Counted from the stretch's first letter, positions 22,901-36,250 are shown. The stretch: DNA of 64,000 bases from Prorocentrum cordatum (GCA_963575745.1 CAUYUJ010015754.1:1-64000); one strand, 5' to 3'. Numbers and translations: made by a program. Notes: generated from the sequence alone by a model not told the origin.

Positions 22901-25287
22901 TGGCTGGCCCGGGCTTGGGGGCCGCGTGGAACCGTCCCCCCCCTCCCCCCTCCCATGCCTCCCGCCTGTTCGCGGCGGCGGAAAGCGTGTCCCTCCTTCC
23001 CCTCTTTCCTTTCTCCTCCTCCCCCCTACCCTGGTCCCGCTTCCCCTCCTCGTAGATTGACCTGGCGGTTCCCTTTTCTCCACCTCCCCCTAATCCCTCC
23101 TCGCTTCTTCTTCTTCCTCGTAGATCGACGGCGGACGGATAATGATGATGATGAGGAGCGTAAGGATGCAGTGGGAGGTCGAGGTGGAGCAGAATGAGAC
23201 TGAGAAAAATGAGGCGGATGAGGATCATGGGAAAGGGACGGAGTGTGATGGAGGGGCGGGATGGCGATGGAGGACGAGGAGAAGGAGGAACGAGGAAGGG
23301 GAGGAGGAGGAGGAGGAGTAGAGGAGGAGGAGGAGCAGGAGGAGGAGGGGAAGGAGGAGGAGGAGGCGGAGGAGGAAGAGGAGGAGGAAGAGGAGGACCA
23401 GTGTAAACCTAAGACTCGTCAACGATGTTGGAAGAAGCCCTCCCTGCAAGCTCCCTCGCAACAGGCCCCTACAAGGGTTCATTTCCACTGGGGGAATTGC
23501 CTCGTAGGGAGAGAACCGTTTGAAGACCCTGAAACGTGCCAAAATACCGTTCTCGGGACGTCAACGCCACGAATCAACCTGGCTGTTGCGTCTTGACGAT
23601 CCGGACTACCGCGAGTCAAAGTCATTGCTGCGCTCTCACAATCCTGGGACTCTTGCCAATGTTTTAGACGAGTGTACGCGGCGCTAAGGCGAGAGCTACA
23701 TTTTGAAAACGACCCGCCGTCAACCCCTGAAACTCTTGCATTTGTTGGACGACTGTGCGCGGCGTTAAGGCGAGAGCCACATTCTGGAAACGACCCGCCC
23801 TCACCCCCTGAAGCTCTTGCATTTTTGATGCGATTGTGCGCTGCGCTCAGGCGAGAGCCACATTTTGAAAACGACCCGCCCTCAATCCGTGGAGCCCTCG
23901 CAGCTTTGACAAACGAATGTGTTCGGCGTTTGGGTGAGAGCCACATTTTGAAAACCACCCGCCGTCAATCTGCGAAACCCTTGTAAAGTTTGAATACGGA
24001 CGTGCGCGGCGTTCAGGCGAGACCAATATTTGGAAACCACTCGTCCTCCATCTGTGAAAGCATTGTCACTTCCTAAGCTTCAGGGCCACGTACGGTGAAG
24101 GAGTCTCAGGTGAAACGCCCAGCCCGCCTTTCGACCGGCCTCTGGGTGCGACAGGGAGGAGTTATGGTTCGAAAAAGGGATGGAGGAGGAGGTGGTCGAG
24201 GAGAAGGAGGAGGAGGAGAAGGAAAAGAGGAGGAGGAACAGGAGGAGAGGAAGAATAATGGAGGACGAGTAACAGGAGGAGGAGGAGGAGGAGGAGGAGG
24301 AGGAGGAGGAGGTGGAGGACCAGTGTAAACCCAAGACGCACCAGGGATGTTGCAGTAAGTCCTTCCTCACCCTATTCACAGGTCCCCACGAGAATTTGCT
24401 GTCACTGCGGGAAGTGGCCGATCGAAAGAGAACCTTCTGAGAATCTTTTATTATCGTGCCCAAGCGCAATGCCCGGGACTTCAACGCCGCGGATCAATGG
24501 AGGTCTCAAGCGAAACGCCCGGGCCCGCCCTGCCACATTTTTTTGGGGGCGACAGAGAGGAGTTATCTATAAGGAGCAGGGATGGAGGAGGAGGTGGCGG
24601 AGGAGGAGCAGCAGCAGCCGGGCGACGAGCAGCAGCAGCAGGAATGGGGATGAGGGCGCGGCAGGGACGGAGGAGGCAGAGGCGGAGGTGGAGCCGGAGG
24701 ATCAGGAGGTCGAGGGGACGAAGAGGAGGCCGCCGGAGCAACTCCGGCCGCAGCTCCTCCCGCCGCCTCCGCCGCCCCCCGAGGAGGATGCGGCCTTCGA
24801 CTCTCGGCCGAAGCTCACGGGGCCGATCTGTTTCATGCCGGGCGACTCCACGCTGAACGTGCTGCCGTCCAGATCTGGCAGCGTCCTGATGTCCACCAGC
24901 CAGGGGGGACTCCAGCACCTCGTGGCCGGGGCACGCGCGAGCGTAGGCGGCCAGCGGACCAAGCGTGGCCTTGTCCTGTCCTCCTTCGCCTCCTCTCGTC
25001 GTCGTCGTCGTCCTCCTCCTCTTAACTGGCCACCATCCTCTCCCCCTCCGCTCCCTGACTCTGCCCCTTCTCTCCTAACTCGTCCTCCTCTCGCTCGTCG
25101 TCCTCCTCTCCCCCTCTTCTCCTCCTCCGCCCCCTCCGAATTCTTTTTTCGGTATGTGCCCCTACTCAGCCACCTGGCCGCCTGATAGCTGGGTCAGCCT
25201 TGCTTTTCCGTCCGACCCATGGAATCAGTCAGCGCCTTTTTTCTTTAAGCATAGACGGCTTGTTTGTCGTCGATGTACATGTGTGTG

Positions 25288-25319
<32 letters not shown>

Positions 25320-27498
25320 CGTGTGCGTGCACCTGTGCCTGGGGTGGCCTCTCCTGGCATGCTCTCGCCGCTTGGCGCCGTTGCATGCGCCTCTTCTCTA
25401 CTCGTCGCATTGCGCCACCCCTGAGCGGATCGCCTGCGACGTTGCACGCGATCTTTCTCTTGTGTCCCAAACATGCCTCCACACTTGAAAGGCTTCGGTT
25501 TTTTCTGCATCCGTCAGCCGCTTGTCGGTTGGCCCCCATCGGGGTACGGTCGGTGGTAATCAGCTTCGCGAATCCCGCTAACAACCTCGCTGTGTTGGGC
25601 CAACCAGCCGCGAAGCAACGTGTGTGTATGTATGTGTGTGTGTGTGAATGTCTGTGTGTTTGCGTGAGGAGCGCGAGCGGCTCACATTGTGCTCGAGAGG
25701 GCGAAGTGTTACCCTTCGCCGTGGCGCCGCACCGAACTTCTTGCACGTTGAGCCCCATCCCCTGGGCACGGGGCACTCTTGGCTGTTCGCCGGACCGTCG
25801 GGATCGGGCCCCGCGCCCGAGGCAGCGACGCGTCGCCCTCGTCCGGGTGCCGTCTGTGTTGTAGATCTGCTCTCTGGAGAGCTGCGTTTTCGCTTTTGGC
25901 AGGGCGCATGTGTGTTCTCCGATCGCAGATCCCACCGTCGAGATTGATTGGTCGGTCGACCCTGCCAAATCGAGGGTGCCCTTGGGCCCTGATTGGTCGG
26001 TCGACCAACGCCCTCTTACATTCCTGTGGCAATGTGGCCCTCGGAAGGGTCTTCGTGTCCTCTCGCGTGTCCTCTCCAATCAGCCCCGACTGTATCTGAA
26101 GCTGGGCCGCGCGCCATCGAGCGGAATGCTTCGGAGGAGGACAGGGTCCATGCCAAGCAACACCCTGCTTGCCTCTAGGGTACCCTGGGTTTCTTGGGCG
26201 TCGATGGTTTTGCCATGGGAAGGGTGAAAGGGTTGGGTTTCTTGTGGACTGGCCTCCGCTGTATATCGCTGCGCTGCCCTCGTTGCCACCTGACGGATGC
26301 GCCCCGAAGTCCCGGTCAGAGCGCACCCTGGGAGAGGTCCGGGCATGTCCCTCTACAGGAGGAGTATTGACAAATATTATCAATATAGTCCAGGGACGGT
26401 TCTTCTATTATTTTTGTTTGGCAATTGTTGATTTGTTGTGATAAGTTGTTTTACTTGTTCTTCAAGATCTGTTTGCAGGGGGACATGCCCGACCTGAGAG
26501 TAGCGATCTGGGTCTTTTCTTTGATCCCCAGTGTTGCTGTCGTCCCAGGTCCCACAGTTTTTGCCCCCAGTTGCGTTATCTCGGGGGTGGCAAAGAGGGG
26601 GGTGATGACTAGGAGGGGGTGGATATCATGGCGTGGGCCATGAGATGTCCCCAGATTTCATGGCGCCTCTTCTTGTTTCCTAACGTCCCTGGCCCCCCCG
26701 CTGGGCCGCGCACATGCTGCCGGTCATGATTTGCACCCCCCCCTGTTGGACACCCCCCTCTTGGCCGCTCCCGATAATCTCAGGAGGGGAAGAGACACAC
26801 AGACACAATTAATCGTCGATTCCCCAGAGAATATGGGAAAATATGGGAAGTGGGGGGGGGAAGACAACCCCCCCCCCAAAAAATATGGGAAAATATAGGG
26901 GAATCTTTTTCTTTGCGTGCATTTATTTGTGTGTCCTGGGGCCCCTTCATCTTGGCCGCTCCCGATACTCGCGCTGGCGCGGCGCACGTCCCCTCTCCTC
27001 CGCCGCCCCGTCGGCGGCGGGGTGCCGCGCGCGGTGCGCGCGCGAGCGTCCTCCCTCCGACTCTGTGGGAGCGCGCGCCGGGCCCGAATGCCCACTCGTG
27101 CCACCGCCCCTGCTTCTTTCTGCGAGGGGCGGGGCTGTCCTTGGCTCGCTCGAGCAGGCCAGCTCGACTCGTGCCCCTGCTGCTCCTCCTCCTCCTCCTC
27201 CTCCTCCTCCTCCTCCTCCTCCTCCTCCTCCTCCTCCTCCTCCTCCCCTTGGTGGGCCCTGGAAGCGACAGGGCCGGTTCTTTACCGGTTCCGTTGTGCC
27301 GTTTTTTCTGCCGGTTCCGACGCCGTTTTTGTTACCGTTTCCGTCGCCGTTCTTTGACGGGTTCCCGCTCCGGTGCCACTCCGGGAGCCGTTTCTGTTGC
27401 CGTCTCTGGTCGCCGTGTTTTTTGCCGTGCCCATGTTCGAGGGGCCCTTTTTCCCGGAAACGGTGAAAGAACGGCCCTGCCGTTTCCAGGGCCCACCA

Positions 27499-27529
<31 letters not shown>

Positions 27530-28067
27530 GAGGAGGAGGAGGAGGAGGAGGAGGAGGAGGAGGAGGAGGAGGAGGAGGAGGAGGAGGAGGAAGAGGGCCA
27601 GCTCGGCTCCTGCTCCTGCCCCCCCCCACTCGTCACCGCTGCACCTGGTGAGGGCTTCGTCTCTGGTCCTCCGCGGCTGGCTCCCCCGCGGGTCTGCCTG
27701 CGTGGCCGGGCCGACTGGGCCGGTTGGTTGCTCGGTCTGCGGGCTGGCACCTCGGCCGGGCTGCCTGAGTGGATTGCTGGCAGGCCGTCTTAAAACGACA
27801 CGAAGATCGGGACAACATCGGATCGGGATAACTCGAAATCTCTGAGAGTCGGCGGGTTTGGAGGATGTATTGGGCGCCGCGGCCGCTCCAGAGCGTTCCG
27901 GAACGATTTATCCCGATCCTAGCCCTGTTTTACGTCTGGTTTGTTGGCTGACGGGCTGGTTGAAGGGCGGAGCCATTCGTGGTGCAATGGATTTTGGCTT
28001 CGGGAACGCTGACCCGCAGTGTCTTACGAGGGATCGTGGCTTCGGGAGCGCGGATGTTTTTTTTTGT

Positions 28068-28104
<37 letters not shown>

Positions 28105-31100
28105 TCGAGAAAGTAGTATTTGATTTTTATATGCTCTGGGGACAGTTTGCCCGCAAGGGTTCTTCCAGACTGTCCTACGGAGCAGGCGGTGCACTGCCGG
28201 GCCCTCGTGGACTGCTGTTTAGGGTCTTCCGCCGCAGTGGTGCCATGGAGTCGAACCTGTTCTTTTCGATCGGAGCGTTTTCGGTGTTTCAGAGCGGTGC
28301 TTCCGCTGCGGCGTTGGTACCCTTGGAGGAGGAGGAGGAGGAGGAGGAGCAGGAGGAGGAGGAGGAGGAGGAGGAGGAGGAGGAGGAGGAGGAGGAGGAG
28401 GAGGAGGAGGAGGACGAGGAGGAGGAGGAGGAGGAGCTCTGCTCCCGTCGTGCAGCATGGCGCTTTCGCCTCCGCGCGGGCCACCTTTCTGGATCCGAGC
28501 CCTTCCGCGTCGTTGCCGTCCCGCTCCTCTCCCCTCCTCCGCGCTCCCCTGGTCTTCCTGCTCCCCCCGCTCCTCCTGCTGCTGCTGCTGCTACTGCTGC
28601 TGCTGCCTTTCTTCCTCGTCCTCCTGCTTCGGAGGGCACCAACTATACACCAACACCGATCCTGGCCCAGGATCACCTTGGGCCCAGGATCGGTGTATAT
28701 GCCTTCTTGCGCAAGGCAGGAGGGCGTATACACCGATCCTGGGCCCAGGGTGATCCTGGCCAGGATCGGTGTTGGTGTATAGTTGGTGCATTCCTACTGC
28801 TTCCTTATCCTCCTCTTCCGCCTGCTGATCCGGCACGTCCTCCCTTTCGAATGTACACAGCTCCCACGCTCAGATTGTACACAACAGGCTGGGGTCCTTT
28901 CGGTGTTCCAGGTCCACTATGACACCCATCGCCGGATGCGGGCTACGTTATCAGCGCAATGGGGAGGGATGGGTGGGAAGGGTGGGAAGTCAGATAAGGC
29001 GCGAGCGTATCTACCTTGTCCGCCCCCCTCTCCCATCTCCTTCCCCTCTCGCCCCTCTCCTGGTCGCCGGGGCCCCGGCTCGTCTGCCATGTCTCTGGCC
29101 TTCGTCTTGCTATGTTCAGGGGGGGAGGGGTGTTCCCACACGCCCAGCGTGCAGGAGCCGCGCTGCAACTCTCTGCCTCCCTTCCGGGTCCCCTTCCCCG
29201 GCTCCCTCCCCATACCGATTTCCCCTGCCTTTTCCGACCCCGTCCCTTGCGTTCTCCTCCCTTCTGCACTTCCCTGCAGTGAGAGCGCAGTTCTTGTCTG
29301 GGTTTTCTCCTGTCGACAGGCGTCACCACGGGCAGGTACATGTTCGAGGCGATGATCGTCGAGAACTCCATCGCCGGTGCGCATGATTCGTGGCACCACC
29401 AGGCGCAGCATGCCTCCAGACATTGGCTGCGGATCGGCGTCTCGACCGCGGGATCTGCGCCGATCATGGGCGACACCGAGGAGAGCATCTGCTACGACTC
29501 GAACGGCAGCTGTCAGCACAATGGCGTGATTAGGAAGGGAAGCGGCAAGTTCCACCGTGGCCAGATGGTCGCCATAGTGCTCAACCTCAAAGGCAGCCCG
29601 GCGACTGAAGCTGTGACCCCTATCCCCCACAGCTGAGGTTGGAGGCCAGTGACGTGAATGCTTCTGGGCGCCGCGCCCACCGGGGAGTGGCACTCTCGTG
29701 CCTCGTTTGGCCGGGGGGCGCGCGCGCACGAACTGTGCGCGATAGCGATGTACCGTATCCGAGGCGGGGCTTTTCGGATCACTGCCGCCTGGGGGATCGA
29801 TCTTCGGGGTCCTCGACAGGCGGCGGATATGGACATGTTCGGGCCCCTGGGGAGGCCCCAGACATCAGCATCTAGCGACTGCCGAGGTCCCCGAAGATCT
29901 ATCCCCCAGGCGTTGGGTATGCATGGAAAAAAGTCCTCGCCTCGCACCGCAGCGCTGGCGGAGCCGCCTGCCCTCCCGCAGAGACGCCCCTCTGCTGCTC
30001 CCGTCGGCGGGCGCGGCGGCAAGCTCTGAGACCATCGCAAACATGGATCAAGGGGGCGTGGATTAGCAACGGGTCCCGCTTCCATGAGAAGCTGCGGATC
30101 TCCGCCGCCAGACGAGGCGGCACCGGCCGCCATTTGGGGAGGGCACCTCCCCCGATCCATGGCTTTGGCGACCGCGCGCCAACTCCATGGATCGCTAGTC
30201 CATGTCTGCGCCCCCGAGGCGCGTGCCACCGCGCCGCGGCGTCGTCGCCCCGCGGCGTCGTGCTGCCGCCGCGCCGCGGGGCGGCGTGGCGTCGTCGTGC
30301 CGTGGTGCCGCGGTGCCGCAGCGGGGCTGCGAGCCCCCCGGGGGGGAAGGCGGAGGCCGCAGGCCTTCGGAGGAGCTCCCTGTCGGAGGCCTAGAGGTTG
30401 ACACCAACACCAAGATCGGCGTCGTGCCTCCACCGAGGGAGGAATATCCCAACCTCGGTGATGGTGGTAACATTCTGGCTTCCTGGGCGGCCGAGAGATG
30501 ACCACCAACACACCGAGTTCTAGGATCATCCTTCCCTGGTGGAGGCAACCCCCTGTGTTGGTGATGGTGTCAAGTTCCAAGCCTCCAACCCTGGGACTGC
30601 CCCGGAGCCATGGGATGCTTCTCGGGGGGCCCCGGGGCTCCGAGAAGCCCCCGCCGCCTTCTGCCGCTTCGAGACTCCCCCTCGGCGCGCCTGCGGACAG
30701 AGCGAGCGGGCCGGGGCGGGGCGTCTGTAGCGGTCTCGTGGTTCCGTGCTGCCGCGGCGTGGGCCGGTCTGAGCGCCGTCCTTGCGTCGGGTGTGATCCG
30801 GTTGCCAGCCGGTTGTGGATCCGTAGTGGGGTGAAGTTCGGTTCGGCTGTGAGCCAATCGCGGACAAGCATGTGCGGATACATGTCGAAGCAACTGTAAG
30901 CCAGGAGCATGTTTTTAAATCTTCCTGCCAGAACGGCTGTTACCCTGGGGTGGGGGGAAGGGTCAGGTGACGTAACGGTTTGCGCCTGCGGGGGTTGGGG
31001 GGAGGGGCCCGGTAACGTCCGGGCTGGGAGTTGTTTGGGGCGATGACGGCGTCGACGACGACACATGTCGTCCTGAGGCTTCCGGATGCCTGGAGGTGCA

Positions 31101-32107
31101 GTGCACATAAGCAGTGTACACATAGGCATTGTGTACACAGGCCTTGTAGCATTGATGAGTTGTGGTGCGTACTTCTGCTGCAGCAGCATCGGTGATGTAC
31201 ACATGGGTTGTCGTGTACACAGGCGCTGCGGTGAGCACAAGCGCTGCGGTACATACGGCTGCTGTGGTGTACACAGGCGTTGTGGTGCGCAGGCGCGGTG
31301 GTGCGCATATACGTTGGTGCAGCAGCATCGGTTGTGTACACAGGCATTGTGGTGTACATAATCGCTGTGGTGTGCGCAGGCACGACTGTTCATACATGCC
31401 CTGCGGTGTACATAGTTGCTGTGCTGTGTGTACACAGGCGCTGTGCTGCACACATATTCTGCTGCCGCACTCTTATGTGCTGCTGATGTGCACACGTGCG
31501 TTGAGATGCACATAGTCTGCGTGGTATAACTACAGTGGCATTGAGATTGCCCAAAAGGTGGGACCGTACGATGGGGTTCAGAACAATCAATCACCGCACA
31601 CAGTTTTAATTTTGAGTTTGATGCGTTCGGGCTCTTGACATTCTTTTTCTGGAGTGTGTTCCCGTCGAAGCTCTGGCGGTGTACACTTGCTTTGCGGTGT
31701 ACACAGGCGATGTGGTGGACAGGCCCTGTGGTACACACATGGTGCTCAAGCAGCAGCTGTGGTGCACACGGTTGATGTTCTGTGTAGAGGCACTGGTCAA
31801 AGGCGCTGTGGTGCACATGGTTGCCGTGGTGTACACAGGCGCTGTGTTTTATACATGCGCCGTGGTGCACACACGTGTTGTTATTGTAGTGGCCTTCGGC
31901 CAGTGCCGCCGATCCGGGTCGCTCGGGGTTATTCTCCAGACGCAGAAATTATGGGCGCACACTCAAACGCACACACACAGTCACACCACTTAACCTGCGC
32001 CGCAGACATGCGCACACAGCATCACCCACACACACATACTAGTTGGGAAACGCTCCTGTAGTACTAGTAGTAGTATTAGTAGTAGTAGTAGTAGTAGTAG
32101 TAGTAGC

Positions 32108-32142
<35 letters not shown>

Positions 32143-33484
32143 TAGTAGTAGTAGTAGTGGTTGTGGTAGTAGTGGTAGTAGTAGTAGAGGCCTCGTTCCG
32201 CGGCTTCTCTCGACTTCCCGCGGTCTCTCTCAAGTTTCGAGCACGCGGTGAGTTTCACGATATATGTGTGTGTATGTACGCGTGCATGCATGTATGCATG
32301 CATTGATCATGTGTGCCTGTGTGTAGGTACGTATGTATGTATGTATGCTTGTGCGCGTATGTATGTATTTAGTTTGTATGTATGTTTGTATGTGTGTATG
32401 ATAATATGTGTGTATGTGTGTGAATGTAAGTATGTATGTCTGGAAGATTGTTTTTCTATGTATGCAAATGTGTTTAAATGTAGGTATGTATGCATGTGTG
32501 TATGGATGTGCGTTTGAAGAGCGAGGATGTTTCAAAGAAGAGGCACTCGGTGACGCGATCGTTGAGGGATAGGAGTGAGGTCGCAGAGGAGGAGGAGGAG
32601 AATGAGGAAGAGGCGATAACTTGAAGGAAAACGATGAGACGGAGGACATCCTGCCGGTGGCGCCCTGGGCGGTGCCGCGGAAGAAACCGGGGGCCTGCCG
32701 GAGGCAGTCTGGAGGCCTCTGGGGAGCTGTTTTGGGGCCTCTTGGAACCTCTTTTGGGCCTCTTGTGGGCTTCTTGGGGCCCCTTGGGGGTCTCTTGGGG
32801 CCTCCTGGGGGCCTCTTGGGGCGGAAAGCTCGGTTCTTTCGGTTCGTGGTCCCCCTCTTGGGCCCCTCTTGGGGCTCTCTTGGGGCCTTCTTGGGCTGTC
32901 CAGAGGCCCTCTTGGGCCGTCTTGGGGCCCTCTTGGGCCGTCTTGGGGCTCTCTTGGGCCGTGTTGGAAGCATCGTGGGCCGTCTTGGGACGGACTTGGG
33001 GGCCTCTTGGGCCGTCTTCGAGCGTCGGACGCCCGAAAAGGCAAGAACGCTAAAAACCCTGAGAAAACCAATGAAAATCAACGATTCTGGCCTCTTGGGG
33101 CCCTCTTGGGAGGCCTCTTGGAAGCTTCTTGGGGCGTCTTGGAGACACCTTGGGCCGTCTGGAGGCCATCTCGGGCGTCTTGGAGCGATTTTTCGGCGAC
33201 TCGGGGCCCTCTTGGAACCCCTTGGGGGTCTCTTGGGCCCCCCCCCTCCTCCAAAGCGCCGGAAAAAGCGGAGCATGGCGCCCCCCCCCCCCCTATCTTC
33301 CACTCCCCCGGAGCGGCCCCGGGGTTCGCCGGAAACTCGCACCCCCCCCCCCCCCCCCACCCCCCCTTCCCCGGCAGAGCCACCCCGGCGACCCCCCCAG
33401 AGGCTGAAGCTCAGCCTCGAGGCTGTAGCTGAGACTCCTTGAAACTCACACGCCGGATCGGCGGATTTGTGGTTGTGGTTGTGG

Positions 33485-33540
<56 letters not shown>

Positions 33541-36193
33541 GCGCTAGCTATGGTGTGCAACGGCTTTGTGGTGTACGCAGTGGTTGCTGCATTCGCAGAA
33601 CAAGGTGTTCCTACACACACGTGAACTGCTATATCATCAAATTCCACATCCGTCTTGTACCAATTGTGGCTCAACTTCGACCAAGTGCAAATTCATTGGA
33701 CACGCTGTGGTGGTGTCGTGGTGTCAATTGCTGCACTGGAGGACAATCAGGTCTCAAGTTTGAAGCGATCGGAAGTCAAGCGTTACCCAGTTGTGAACCG
33801 TTTGAGAACCAACTGTGGACAAATTGCGGTCAATCCTCAGCGCATCGTGAATCGTCAGCCCTTTTGCTTCCTGAATGGGCAAGTGTTCGACTGAGGTAAT
33901 GCTGGATGGATGTACGGACGGACGGGGGAGTGGAGCGGCCAGGCAGTGGAGACGCGGACAGCACCATATCCCTCTTCGTTGACGGCAAGCGCTTTGTGAA
34001 GCCGCAGAAGTTGCCCCAGGCCTTGGTGGGGAAGCCGCTCTTCCCCACCGTGACCTTCCGGGGCGTCACTCTGCACGTCCACTTCGGGCCGGAGCCCCGG
34101 GTGCCGCTGACGTTTGCTTGCCGCCCTCTGCAGGACAGCCCCGTCCAACGAGAAATGCATGATTCTTCTCTGATTGCTTCTTTACCCCCCTACTTCCCAT
34201 ATTACCTCCTCCTCCTCCTGCTTCTCTTCCTTTTTTACTTATTTATTTGTTTGTTTGTCTCCCTCTCTCTCTCTCCTCTATCTCCTTCCTCTCCCCAATC
34301 CCCCCTCTCGCTACCTCACCCTTTCCTCCTCGTACCCTTCCTTGCCCTCCTCGCACTTCTCCCCCTCCTCCCCCTGCTTCCCTCAGCGAGTGAGCTCCCT
34401 CCTCCTCCTGCTCCTCCTCCTCCTCCTCCTCCTCCTCCTCCTCCTCCTCCTCCTCCTCCCCCCCTCGTCCTCCTCCTCCTCCTCCTGCCCCCCCTCTCCC
34501 CCCTCCTCCTCCTCCTCCTCCTTCCTCCTCCTCCTCCTCCTCCTCCTCCTCCTCCTCCTCCTCCTCCTCCTCCTCCCCCTCCCCTCCTCCTCCTCCTCCT
34601 CCTCTCCTCCCTCCTCCTCCTCCTCCTCCTCTCCTCCTCCTCCCTCTCCCCCTCTCCCCCCTCCCCCTTCTCCCCCTCTCTTCCTCTCCTCTTTCCCCCC
34701 CTCCTTTTCCCCTTCCCCCCCTCCTTTTCCCCCTTCCCCCCCCTCCCCCTCCCCCCCCCTCCCCCCCCCCATCCTTCCCTCCCCTACTCCCTCCTCCTGC
34801 TCCTGCTTCTGCTCCTGATCCTGCTCCTGCTCCTCCTCCTCCTCCTCTTCCTCCGCCTCCTCCTCCTGCTCCTCCTCCTCCTCATCCTCCTTATCCTCCT
34901 CCTCCACATCCCCGTCATCCCCCTTCTCCCCCTCCTCCCTCTCCCCTCCTCCTCCTCCTCCTCCTCCTCCTCCTCCTCCTCCTCTTCCCCCTTCTCCCCC
35001 TTCTCCTCCTTCCCCTCCTCCCCACCTCTCTCCCTCTTCGTATTCTTCTTCGTCTTCGTCTTCTTCTTATTCTTCTTCTTCCGCCGCAGCCTCCTCCTCC
35101 TCCTCCTCCTCCTCCTCCTCCTCCTCGTCCTCCTCCCCTCCACCTCAGGACGCGGCCTTGGAGGACACCATTGCGTCTCCGTCTTCCGCGTCAGCAAAGA
35201 GCGGCACATGCGAAGTCATCTTTCCAGTCTGCTTGCCCGACGAGGGAACGTTCGACTGGCTGGATTGGCAGCGAGCGGAGGAGGGAAAGGACGAGGTGGA
35301 GGAGGCATAGGCAAGGATGAGGAGGATGAGGATAAACATGAGGATGCTGATGCTGATGATGATGAGGATGATGATGAGTGATGATGACGATGCTGCTGCT
35401 GATGATGATGCTGATGCTGATGATGCTGCTGATGATGCTGCTGATGATGATGGTGCCGATGAGCCTGATGATTATGATGATGACGATGACGATGGTGATG
35501 AGGATGCTGCTGATATTGATGATGATGCTGATGATGCTGCCGCTGCTTCTGCTGCTGCTGCTGCTGATGCTGATTATGATGATGCTGCTGATGATGATGA
35601 CAGGGACGATGGTAATGGCGTTGACGATGCTGATGCTGATGCTGACGATGCTGATGATGCTGCTTATGATGTGATGTGATGGTGATGGTGCTGCTGATGA
35701 CGACGCTGATGCTGATGATGCTGCTGCTGATGATGCTGCTGATTATGATGATGCTGCTGATGGGGCTGCTGCTGATGATGCTGATTCTGATGACGATGGG
35801 GAGGCTGACGAGGAGGAGGATTATGCGGAGGCATGCTATCGATCATTATGATGGTGTTGCTGATGATGACGCTGCTGATGGTGACGATGATGCTGACGAC
35901 GCTGATGATAATGGTGGTGCTGATGCTGCCGATGATGAAGCTGGTGATGCTAATGCTGTTGCTGATGAGGATGATTATGATGATGATGCTGACGATGATG
36001 CTGATGCTGATGCTGATGATGATGATGATGCTGACGACGATGATGCTGACGATGATGATGATGATGATGATGATGTTGCTGATGATGATGCTGATGATGG
36101 TGGCGGAGGTGATGCTGATGCTGCGGATGGTAATGATGCTGGTGGTGCTAATGATGCTGCAGACGAGGATAATGATGATGATGAGGATGCTGG

Positions 36194-36250
<57 letters not shown>

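Larger units (their letters stand above)
7261..24675 (+). other. Intron 2 of the hnRNP U-like gene (17.4 kb)
   Basis: This is the largest intron. It contains foldback elements (about 7375-7460, 7768-7968), a 75-bp tandem repeat (9530-9855), an AGGCTG array (9855-10880), an introner-like copy (11884-11999), CCT arrays around a LINE (12395-20795), a MITE with 12-bp repeats (21534-21747), a 192-bp tandem unit (22083-22780) and two or three copies of a GGA-linked module (23265-24590). No other host gene is supported. Confidence 0.6.
24947..29319 (+). other. Intron 3 of the hnRNP U-like gene
   Basis: This intron starts GC and ends CTCCTGTCGACAG. It contains a GT run (25281-25330), a doubled GATTGGTCGGTCGACC (25945, 25991), the repeat at 26145-26270, an introner-like element with a clean 20-bp flanking duplication (26759-26969), paired CTC and GGA arrays (27180-27246, 27502-27595), a TCG run (28071-28103), a GGA run (28325-28440) and a 154-bp palindrome (28636-28789). 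Confidence 0.7.
29593..33942 (+). other. Intron 4 of the hnRNP U-like gene
   Basis: It holds foldback elements (29786-29912, 30385-30586), a GTGTACAC-rich minisatellite (31090-31880), TAG (32056-32190), TATG/GTAT (32260-32515) and GTT (33470-33541) runs, and a composite-repeat copy B (about 32640-33240). No second gene is supported; the long minus-strand frame over 29513-31870 mostly translates the minisatellite. Confidence 0.7.

Noticed and set aside
29513-31870. 785-codon minus-strand frame with His/Cys repeats
   Set aside because: It translates the GTGTACAC minisatellite and the antisense of SPRY exon 4.
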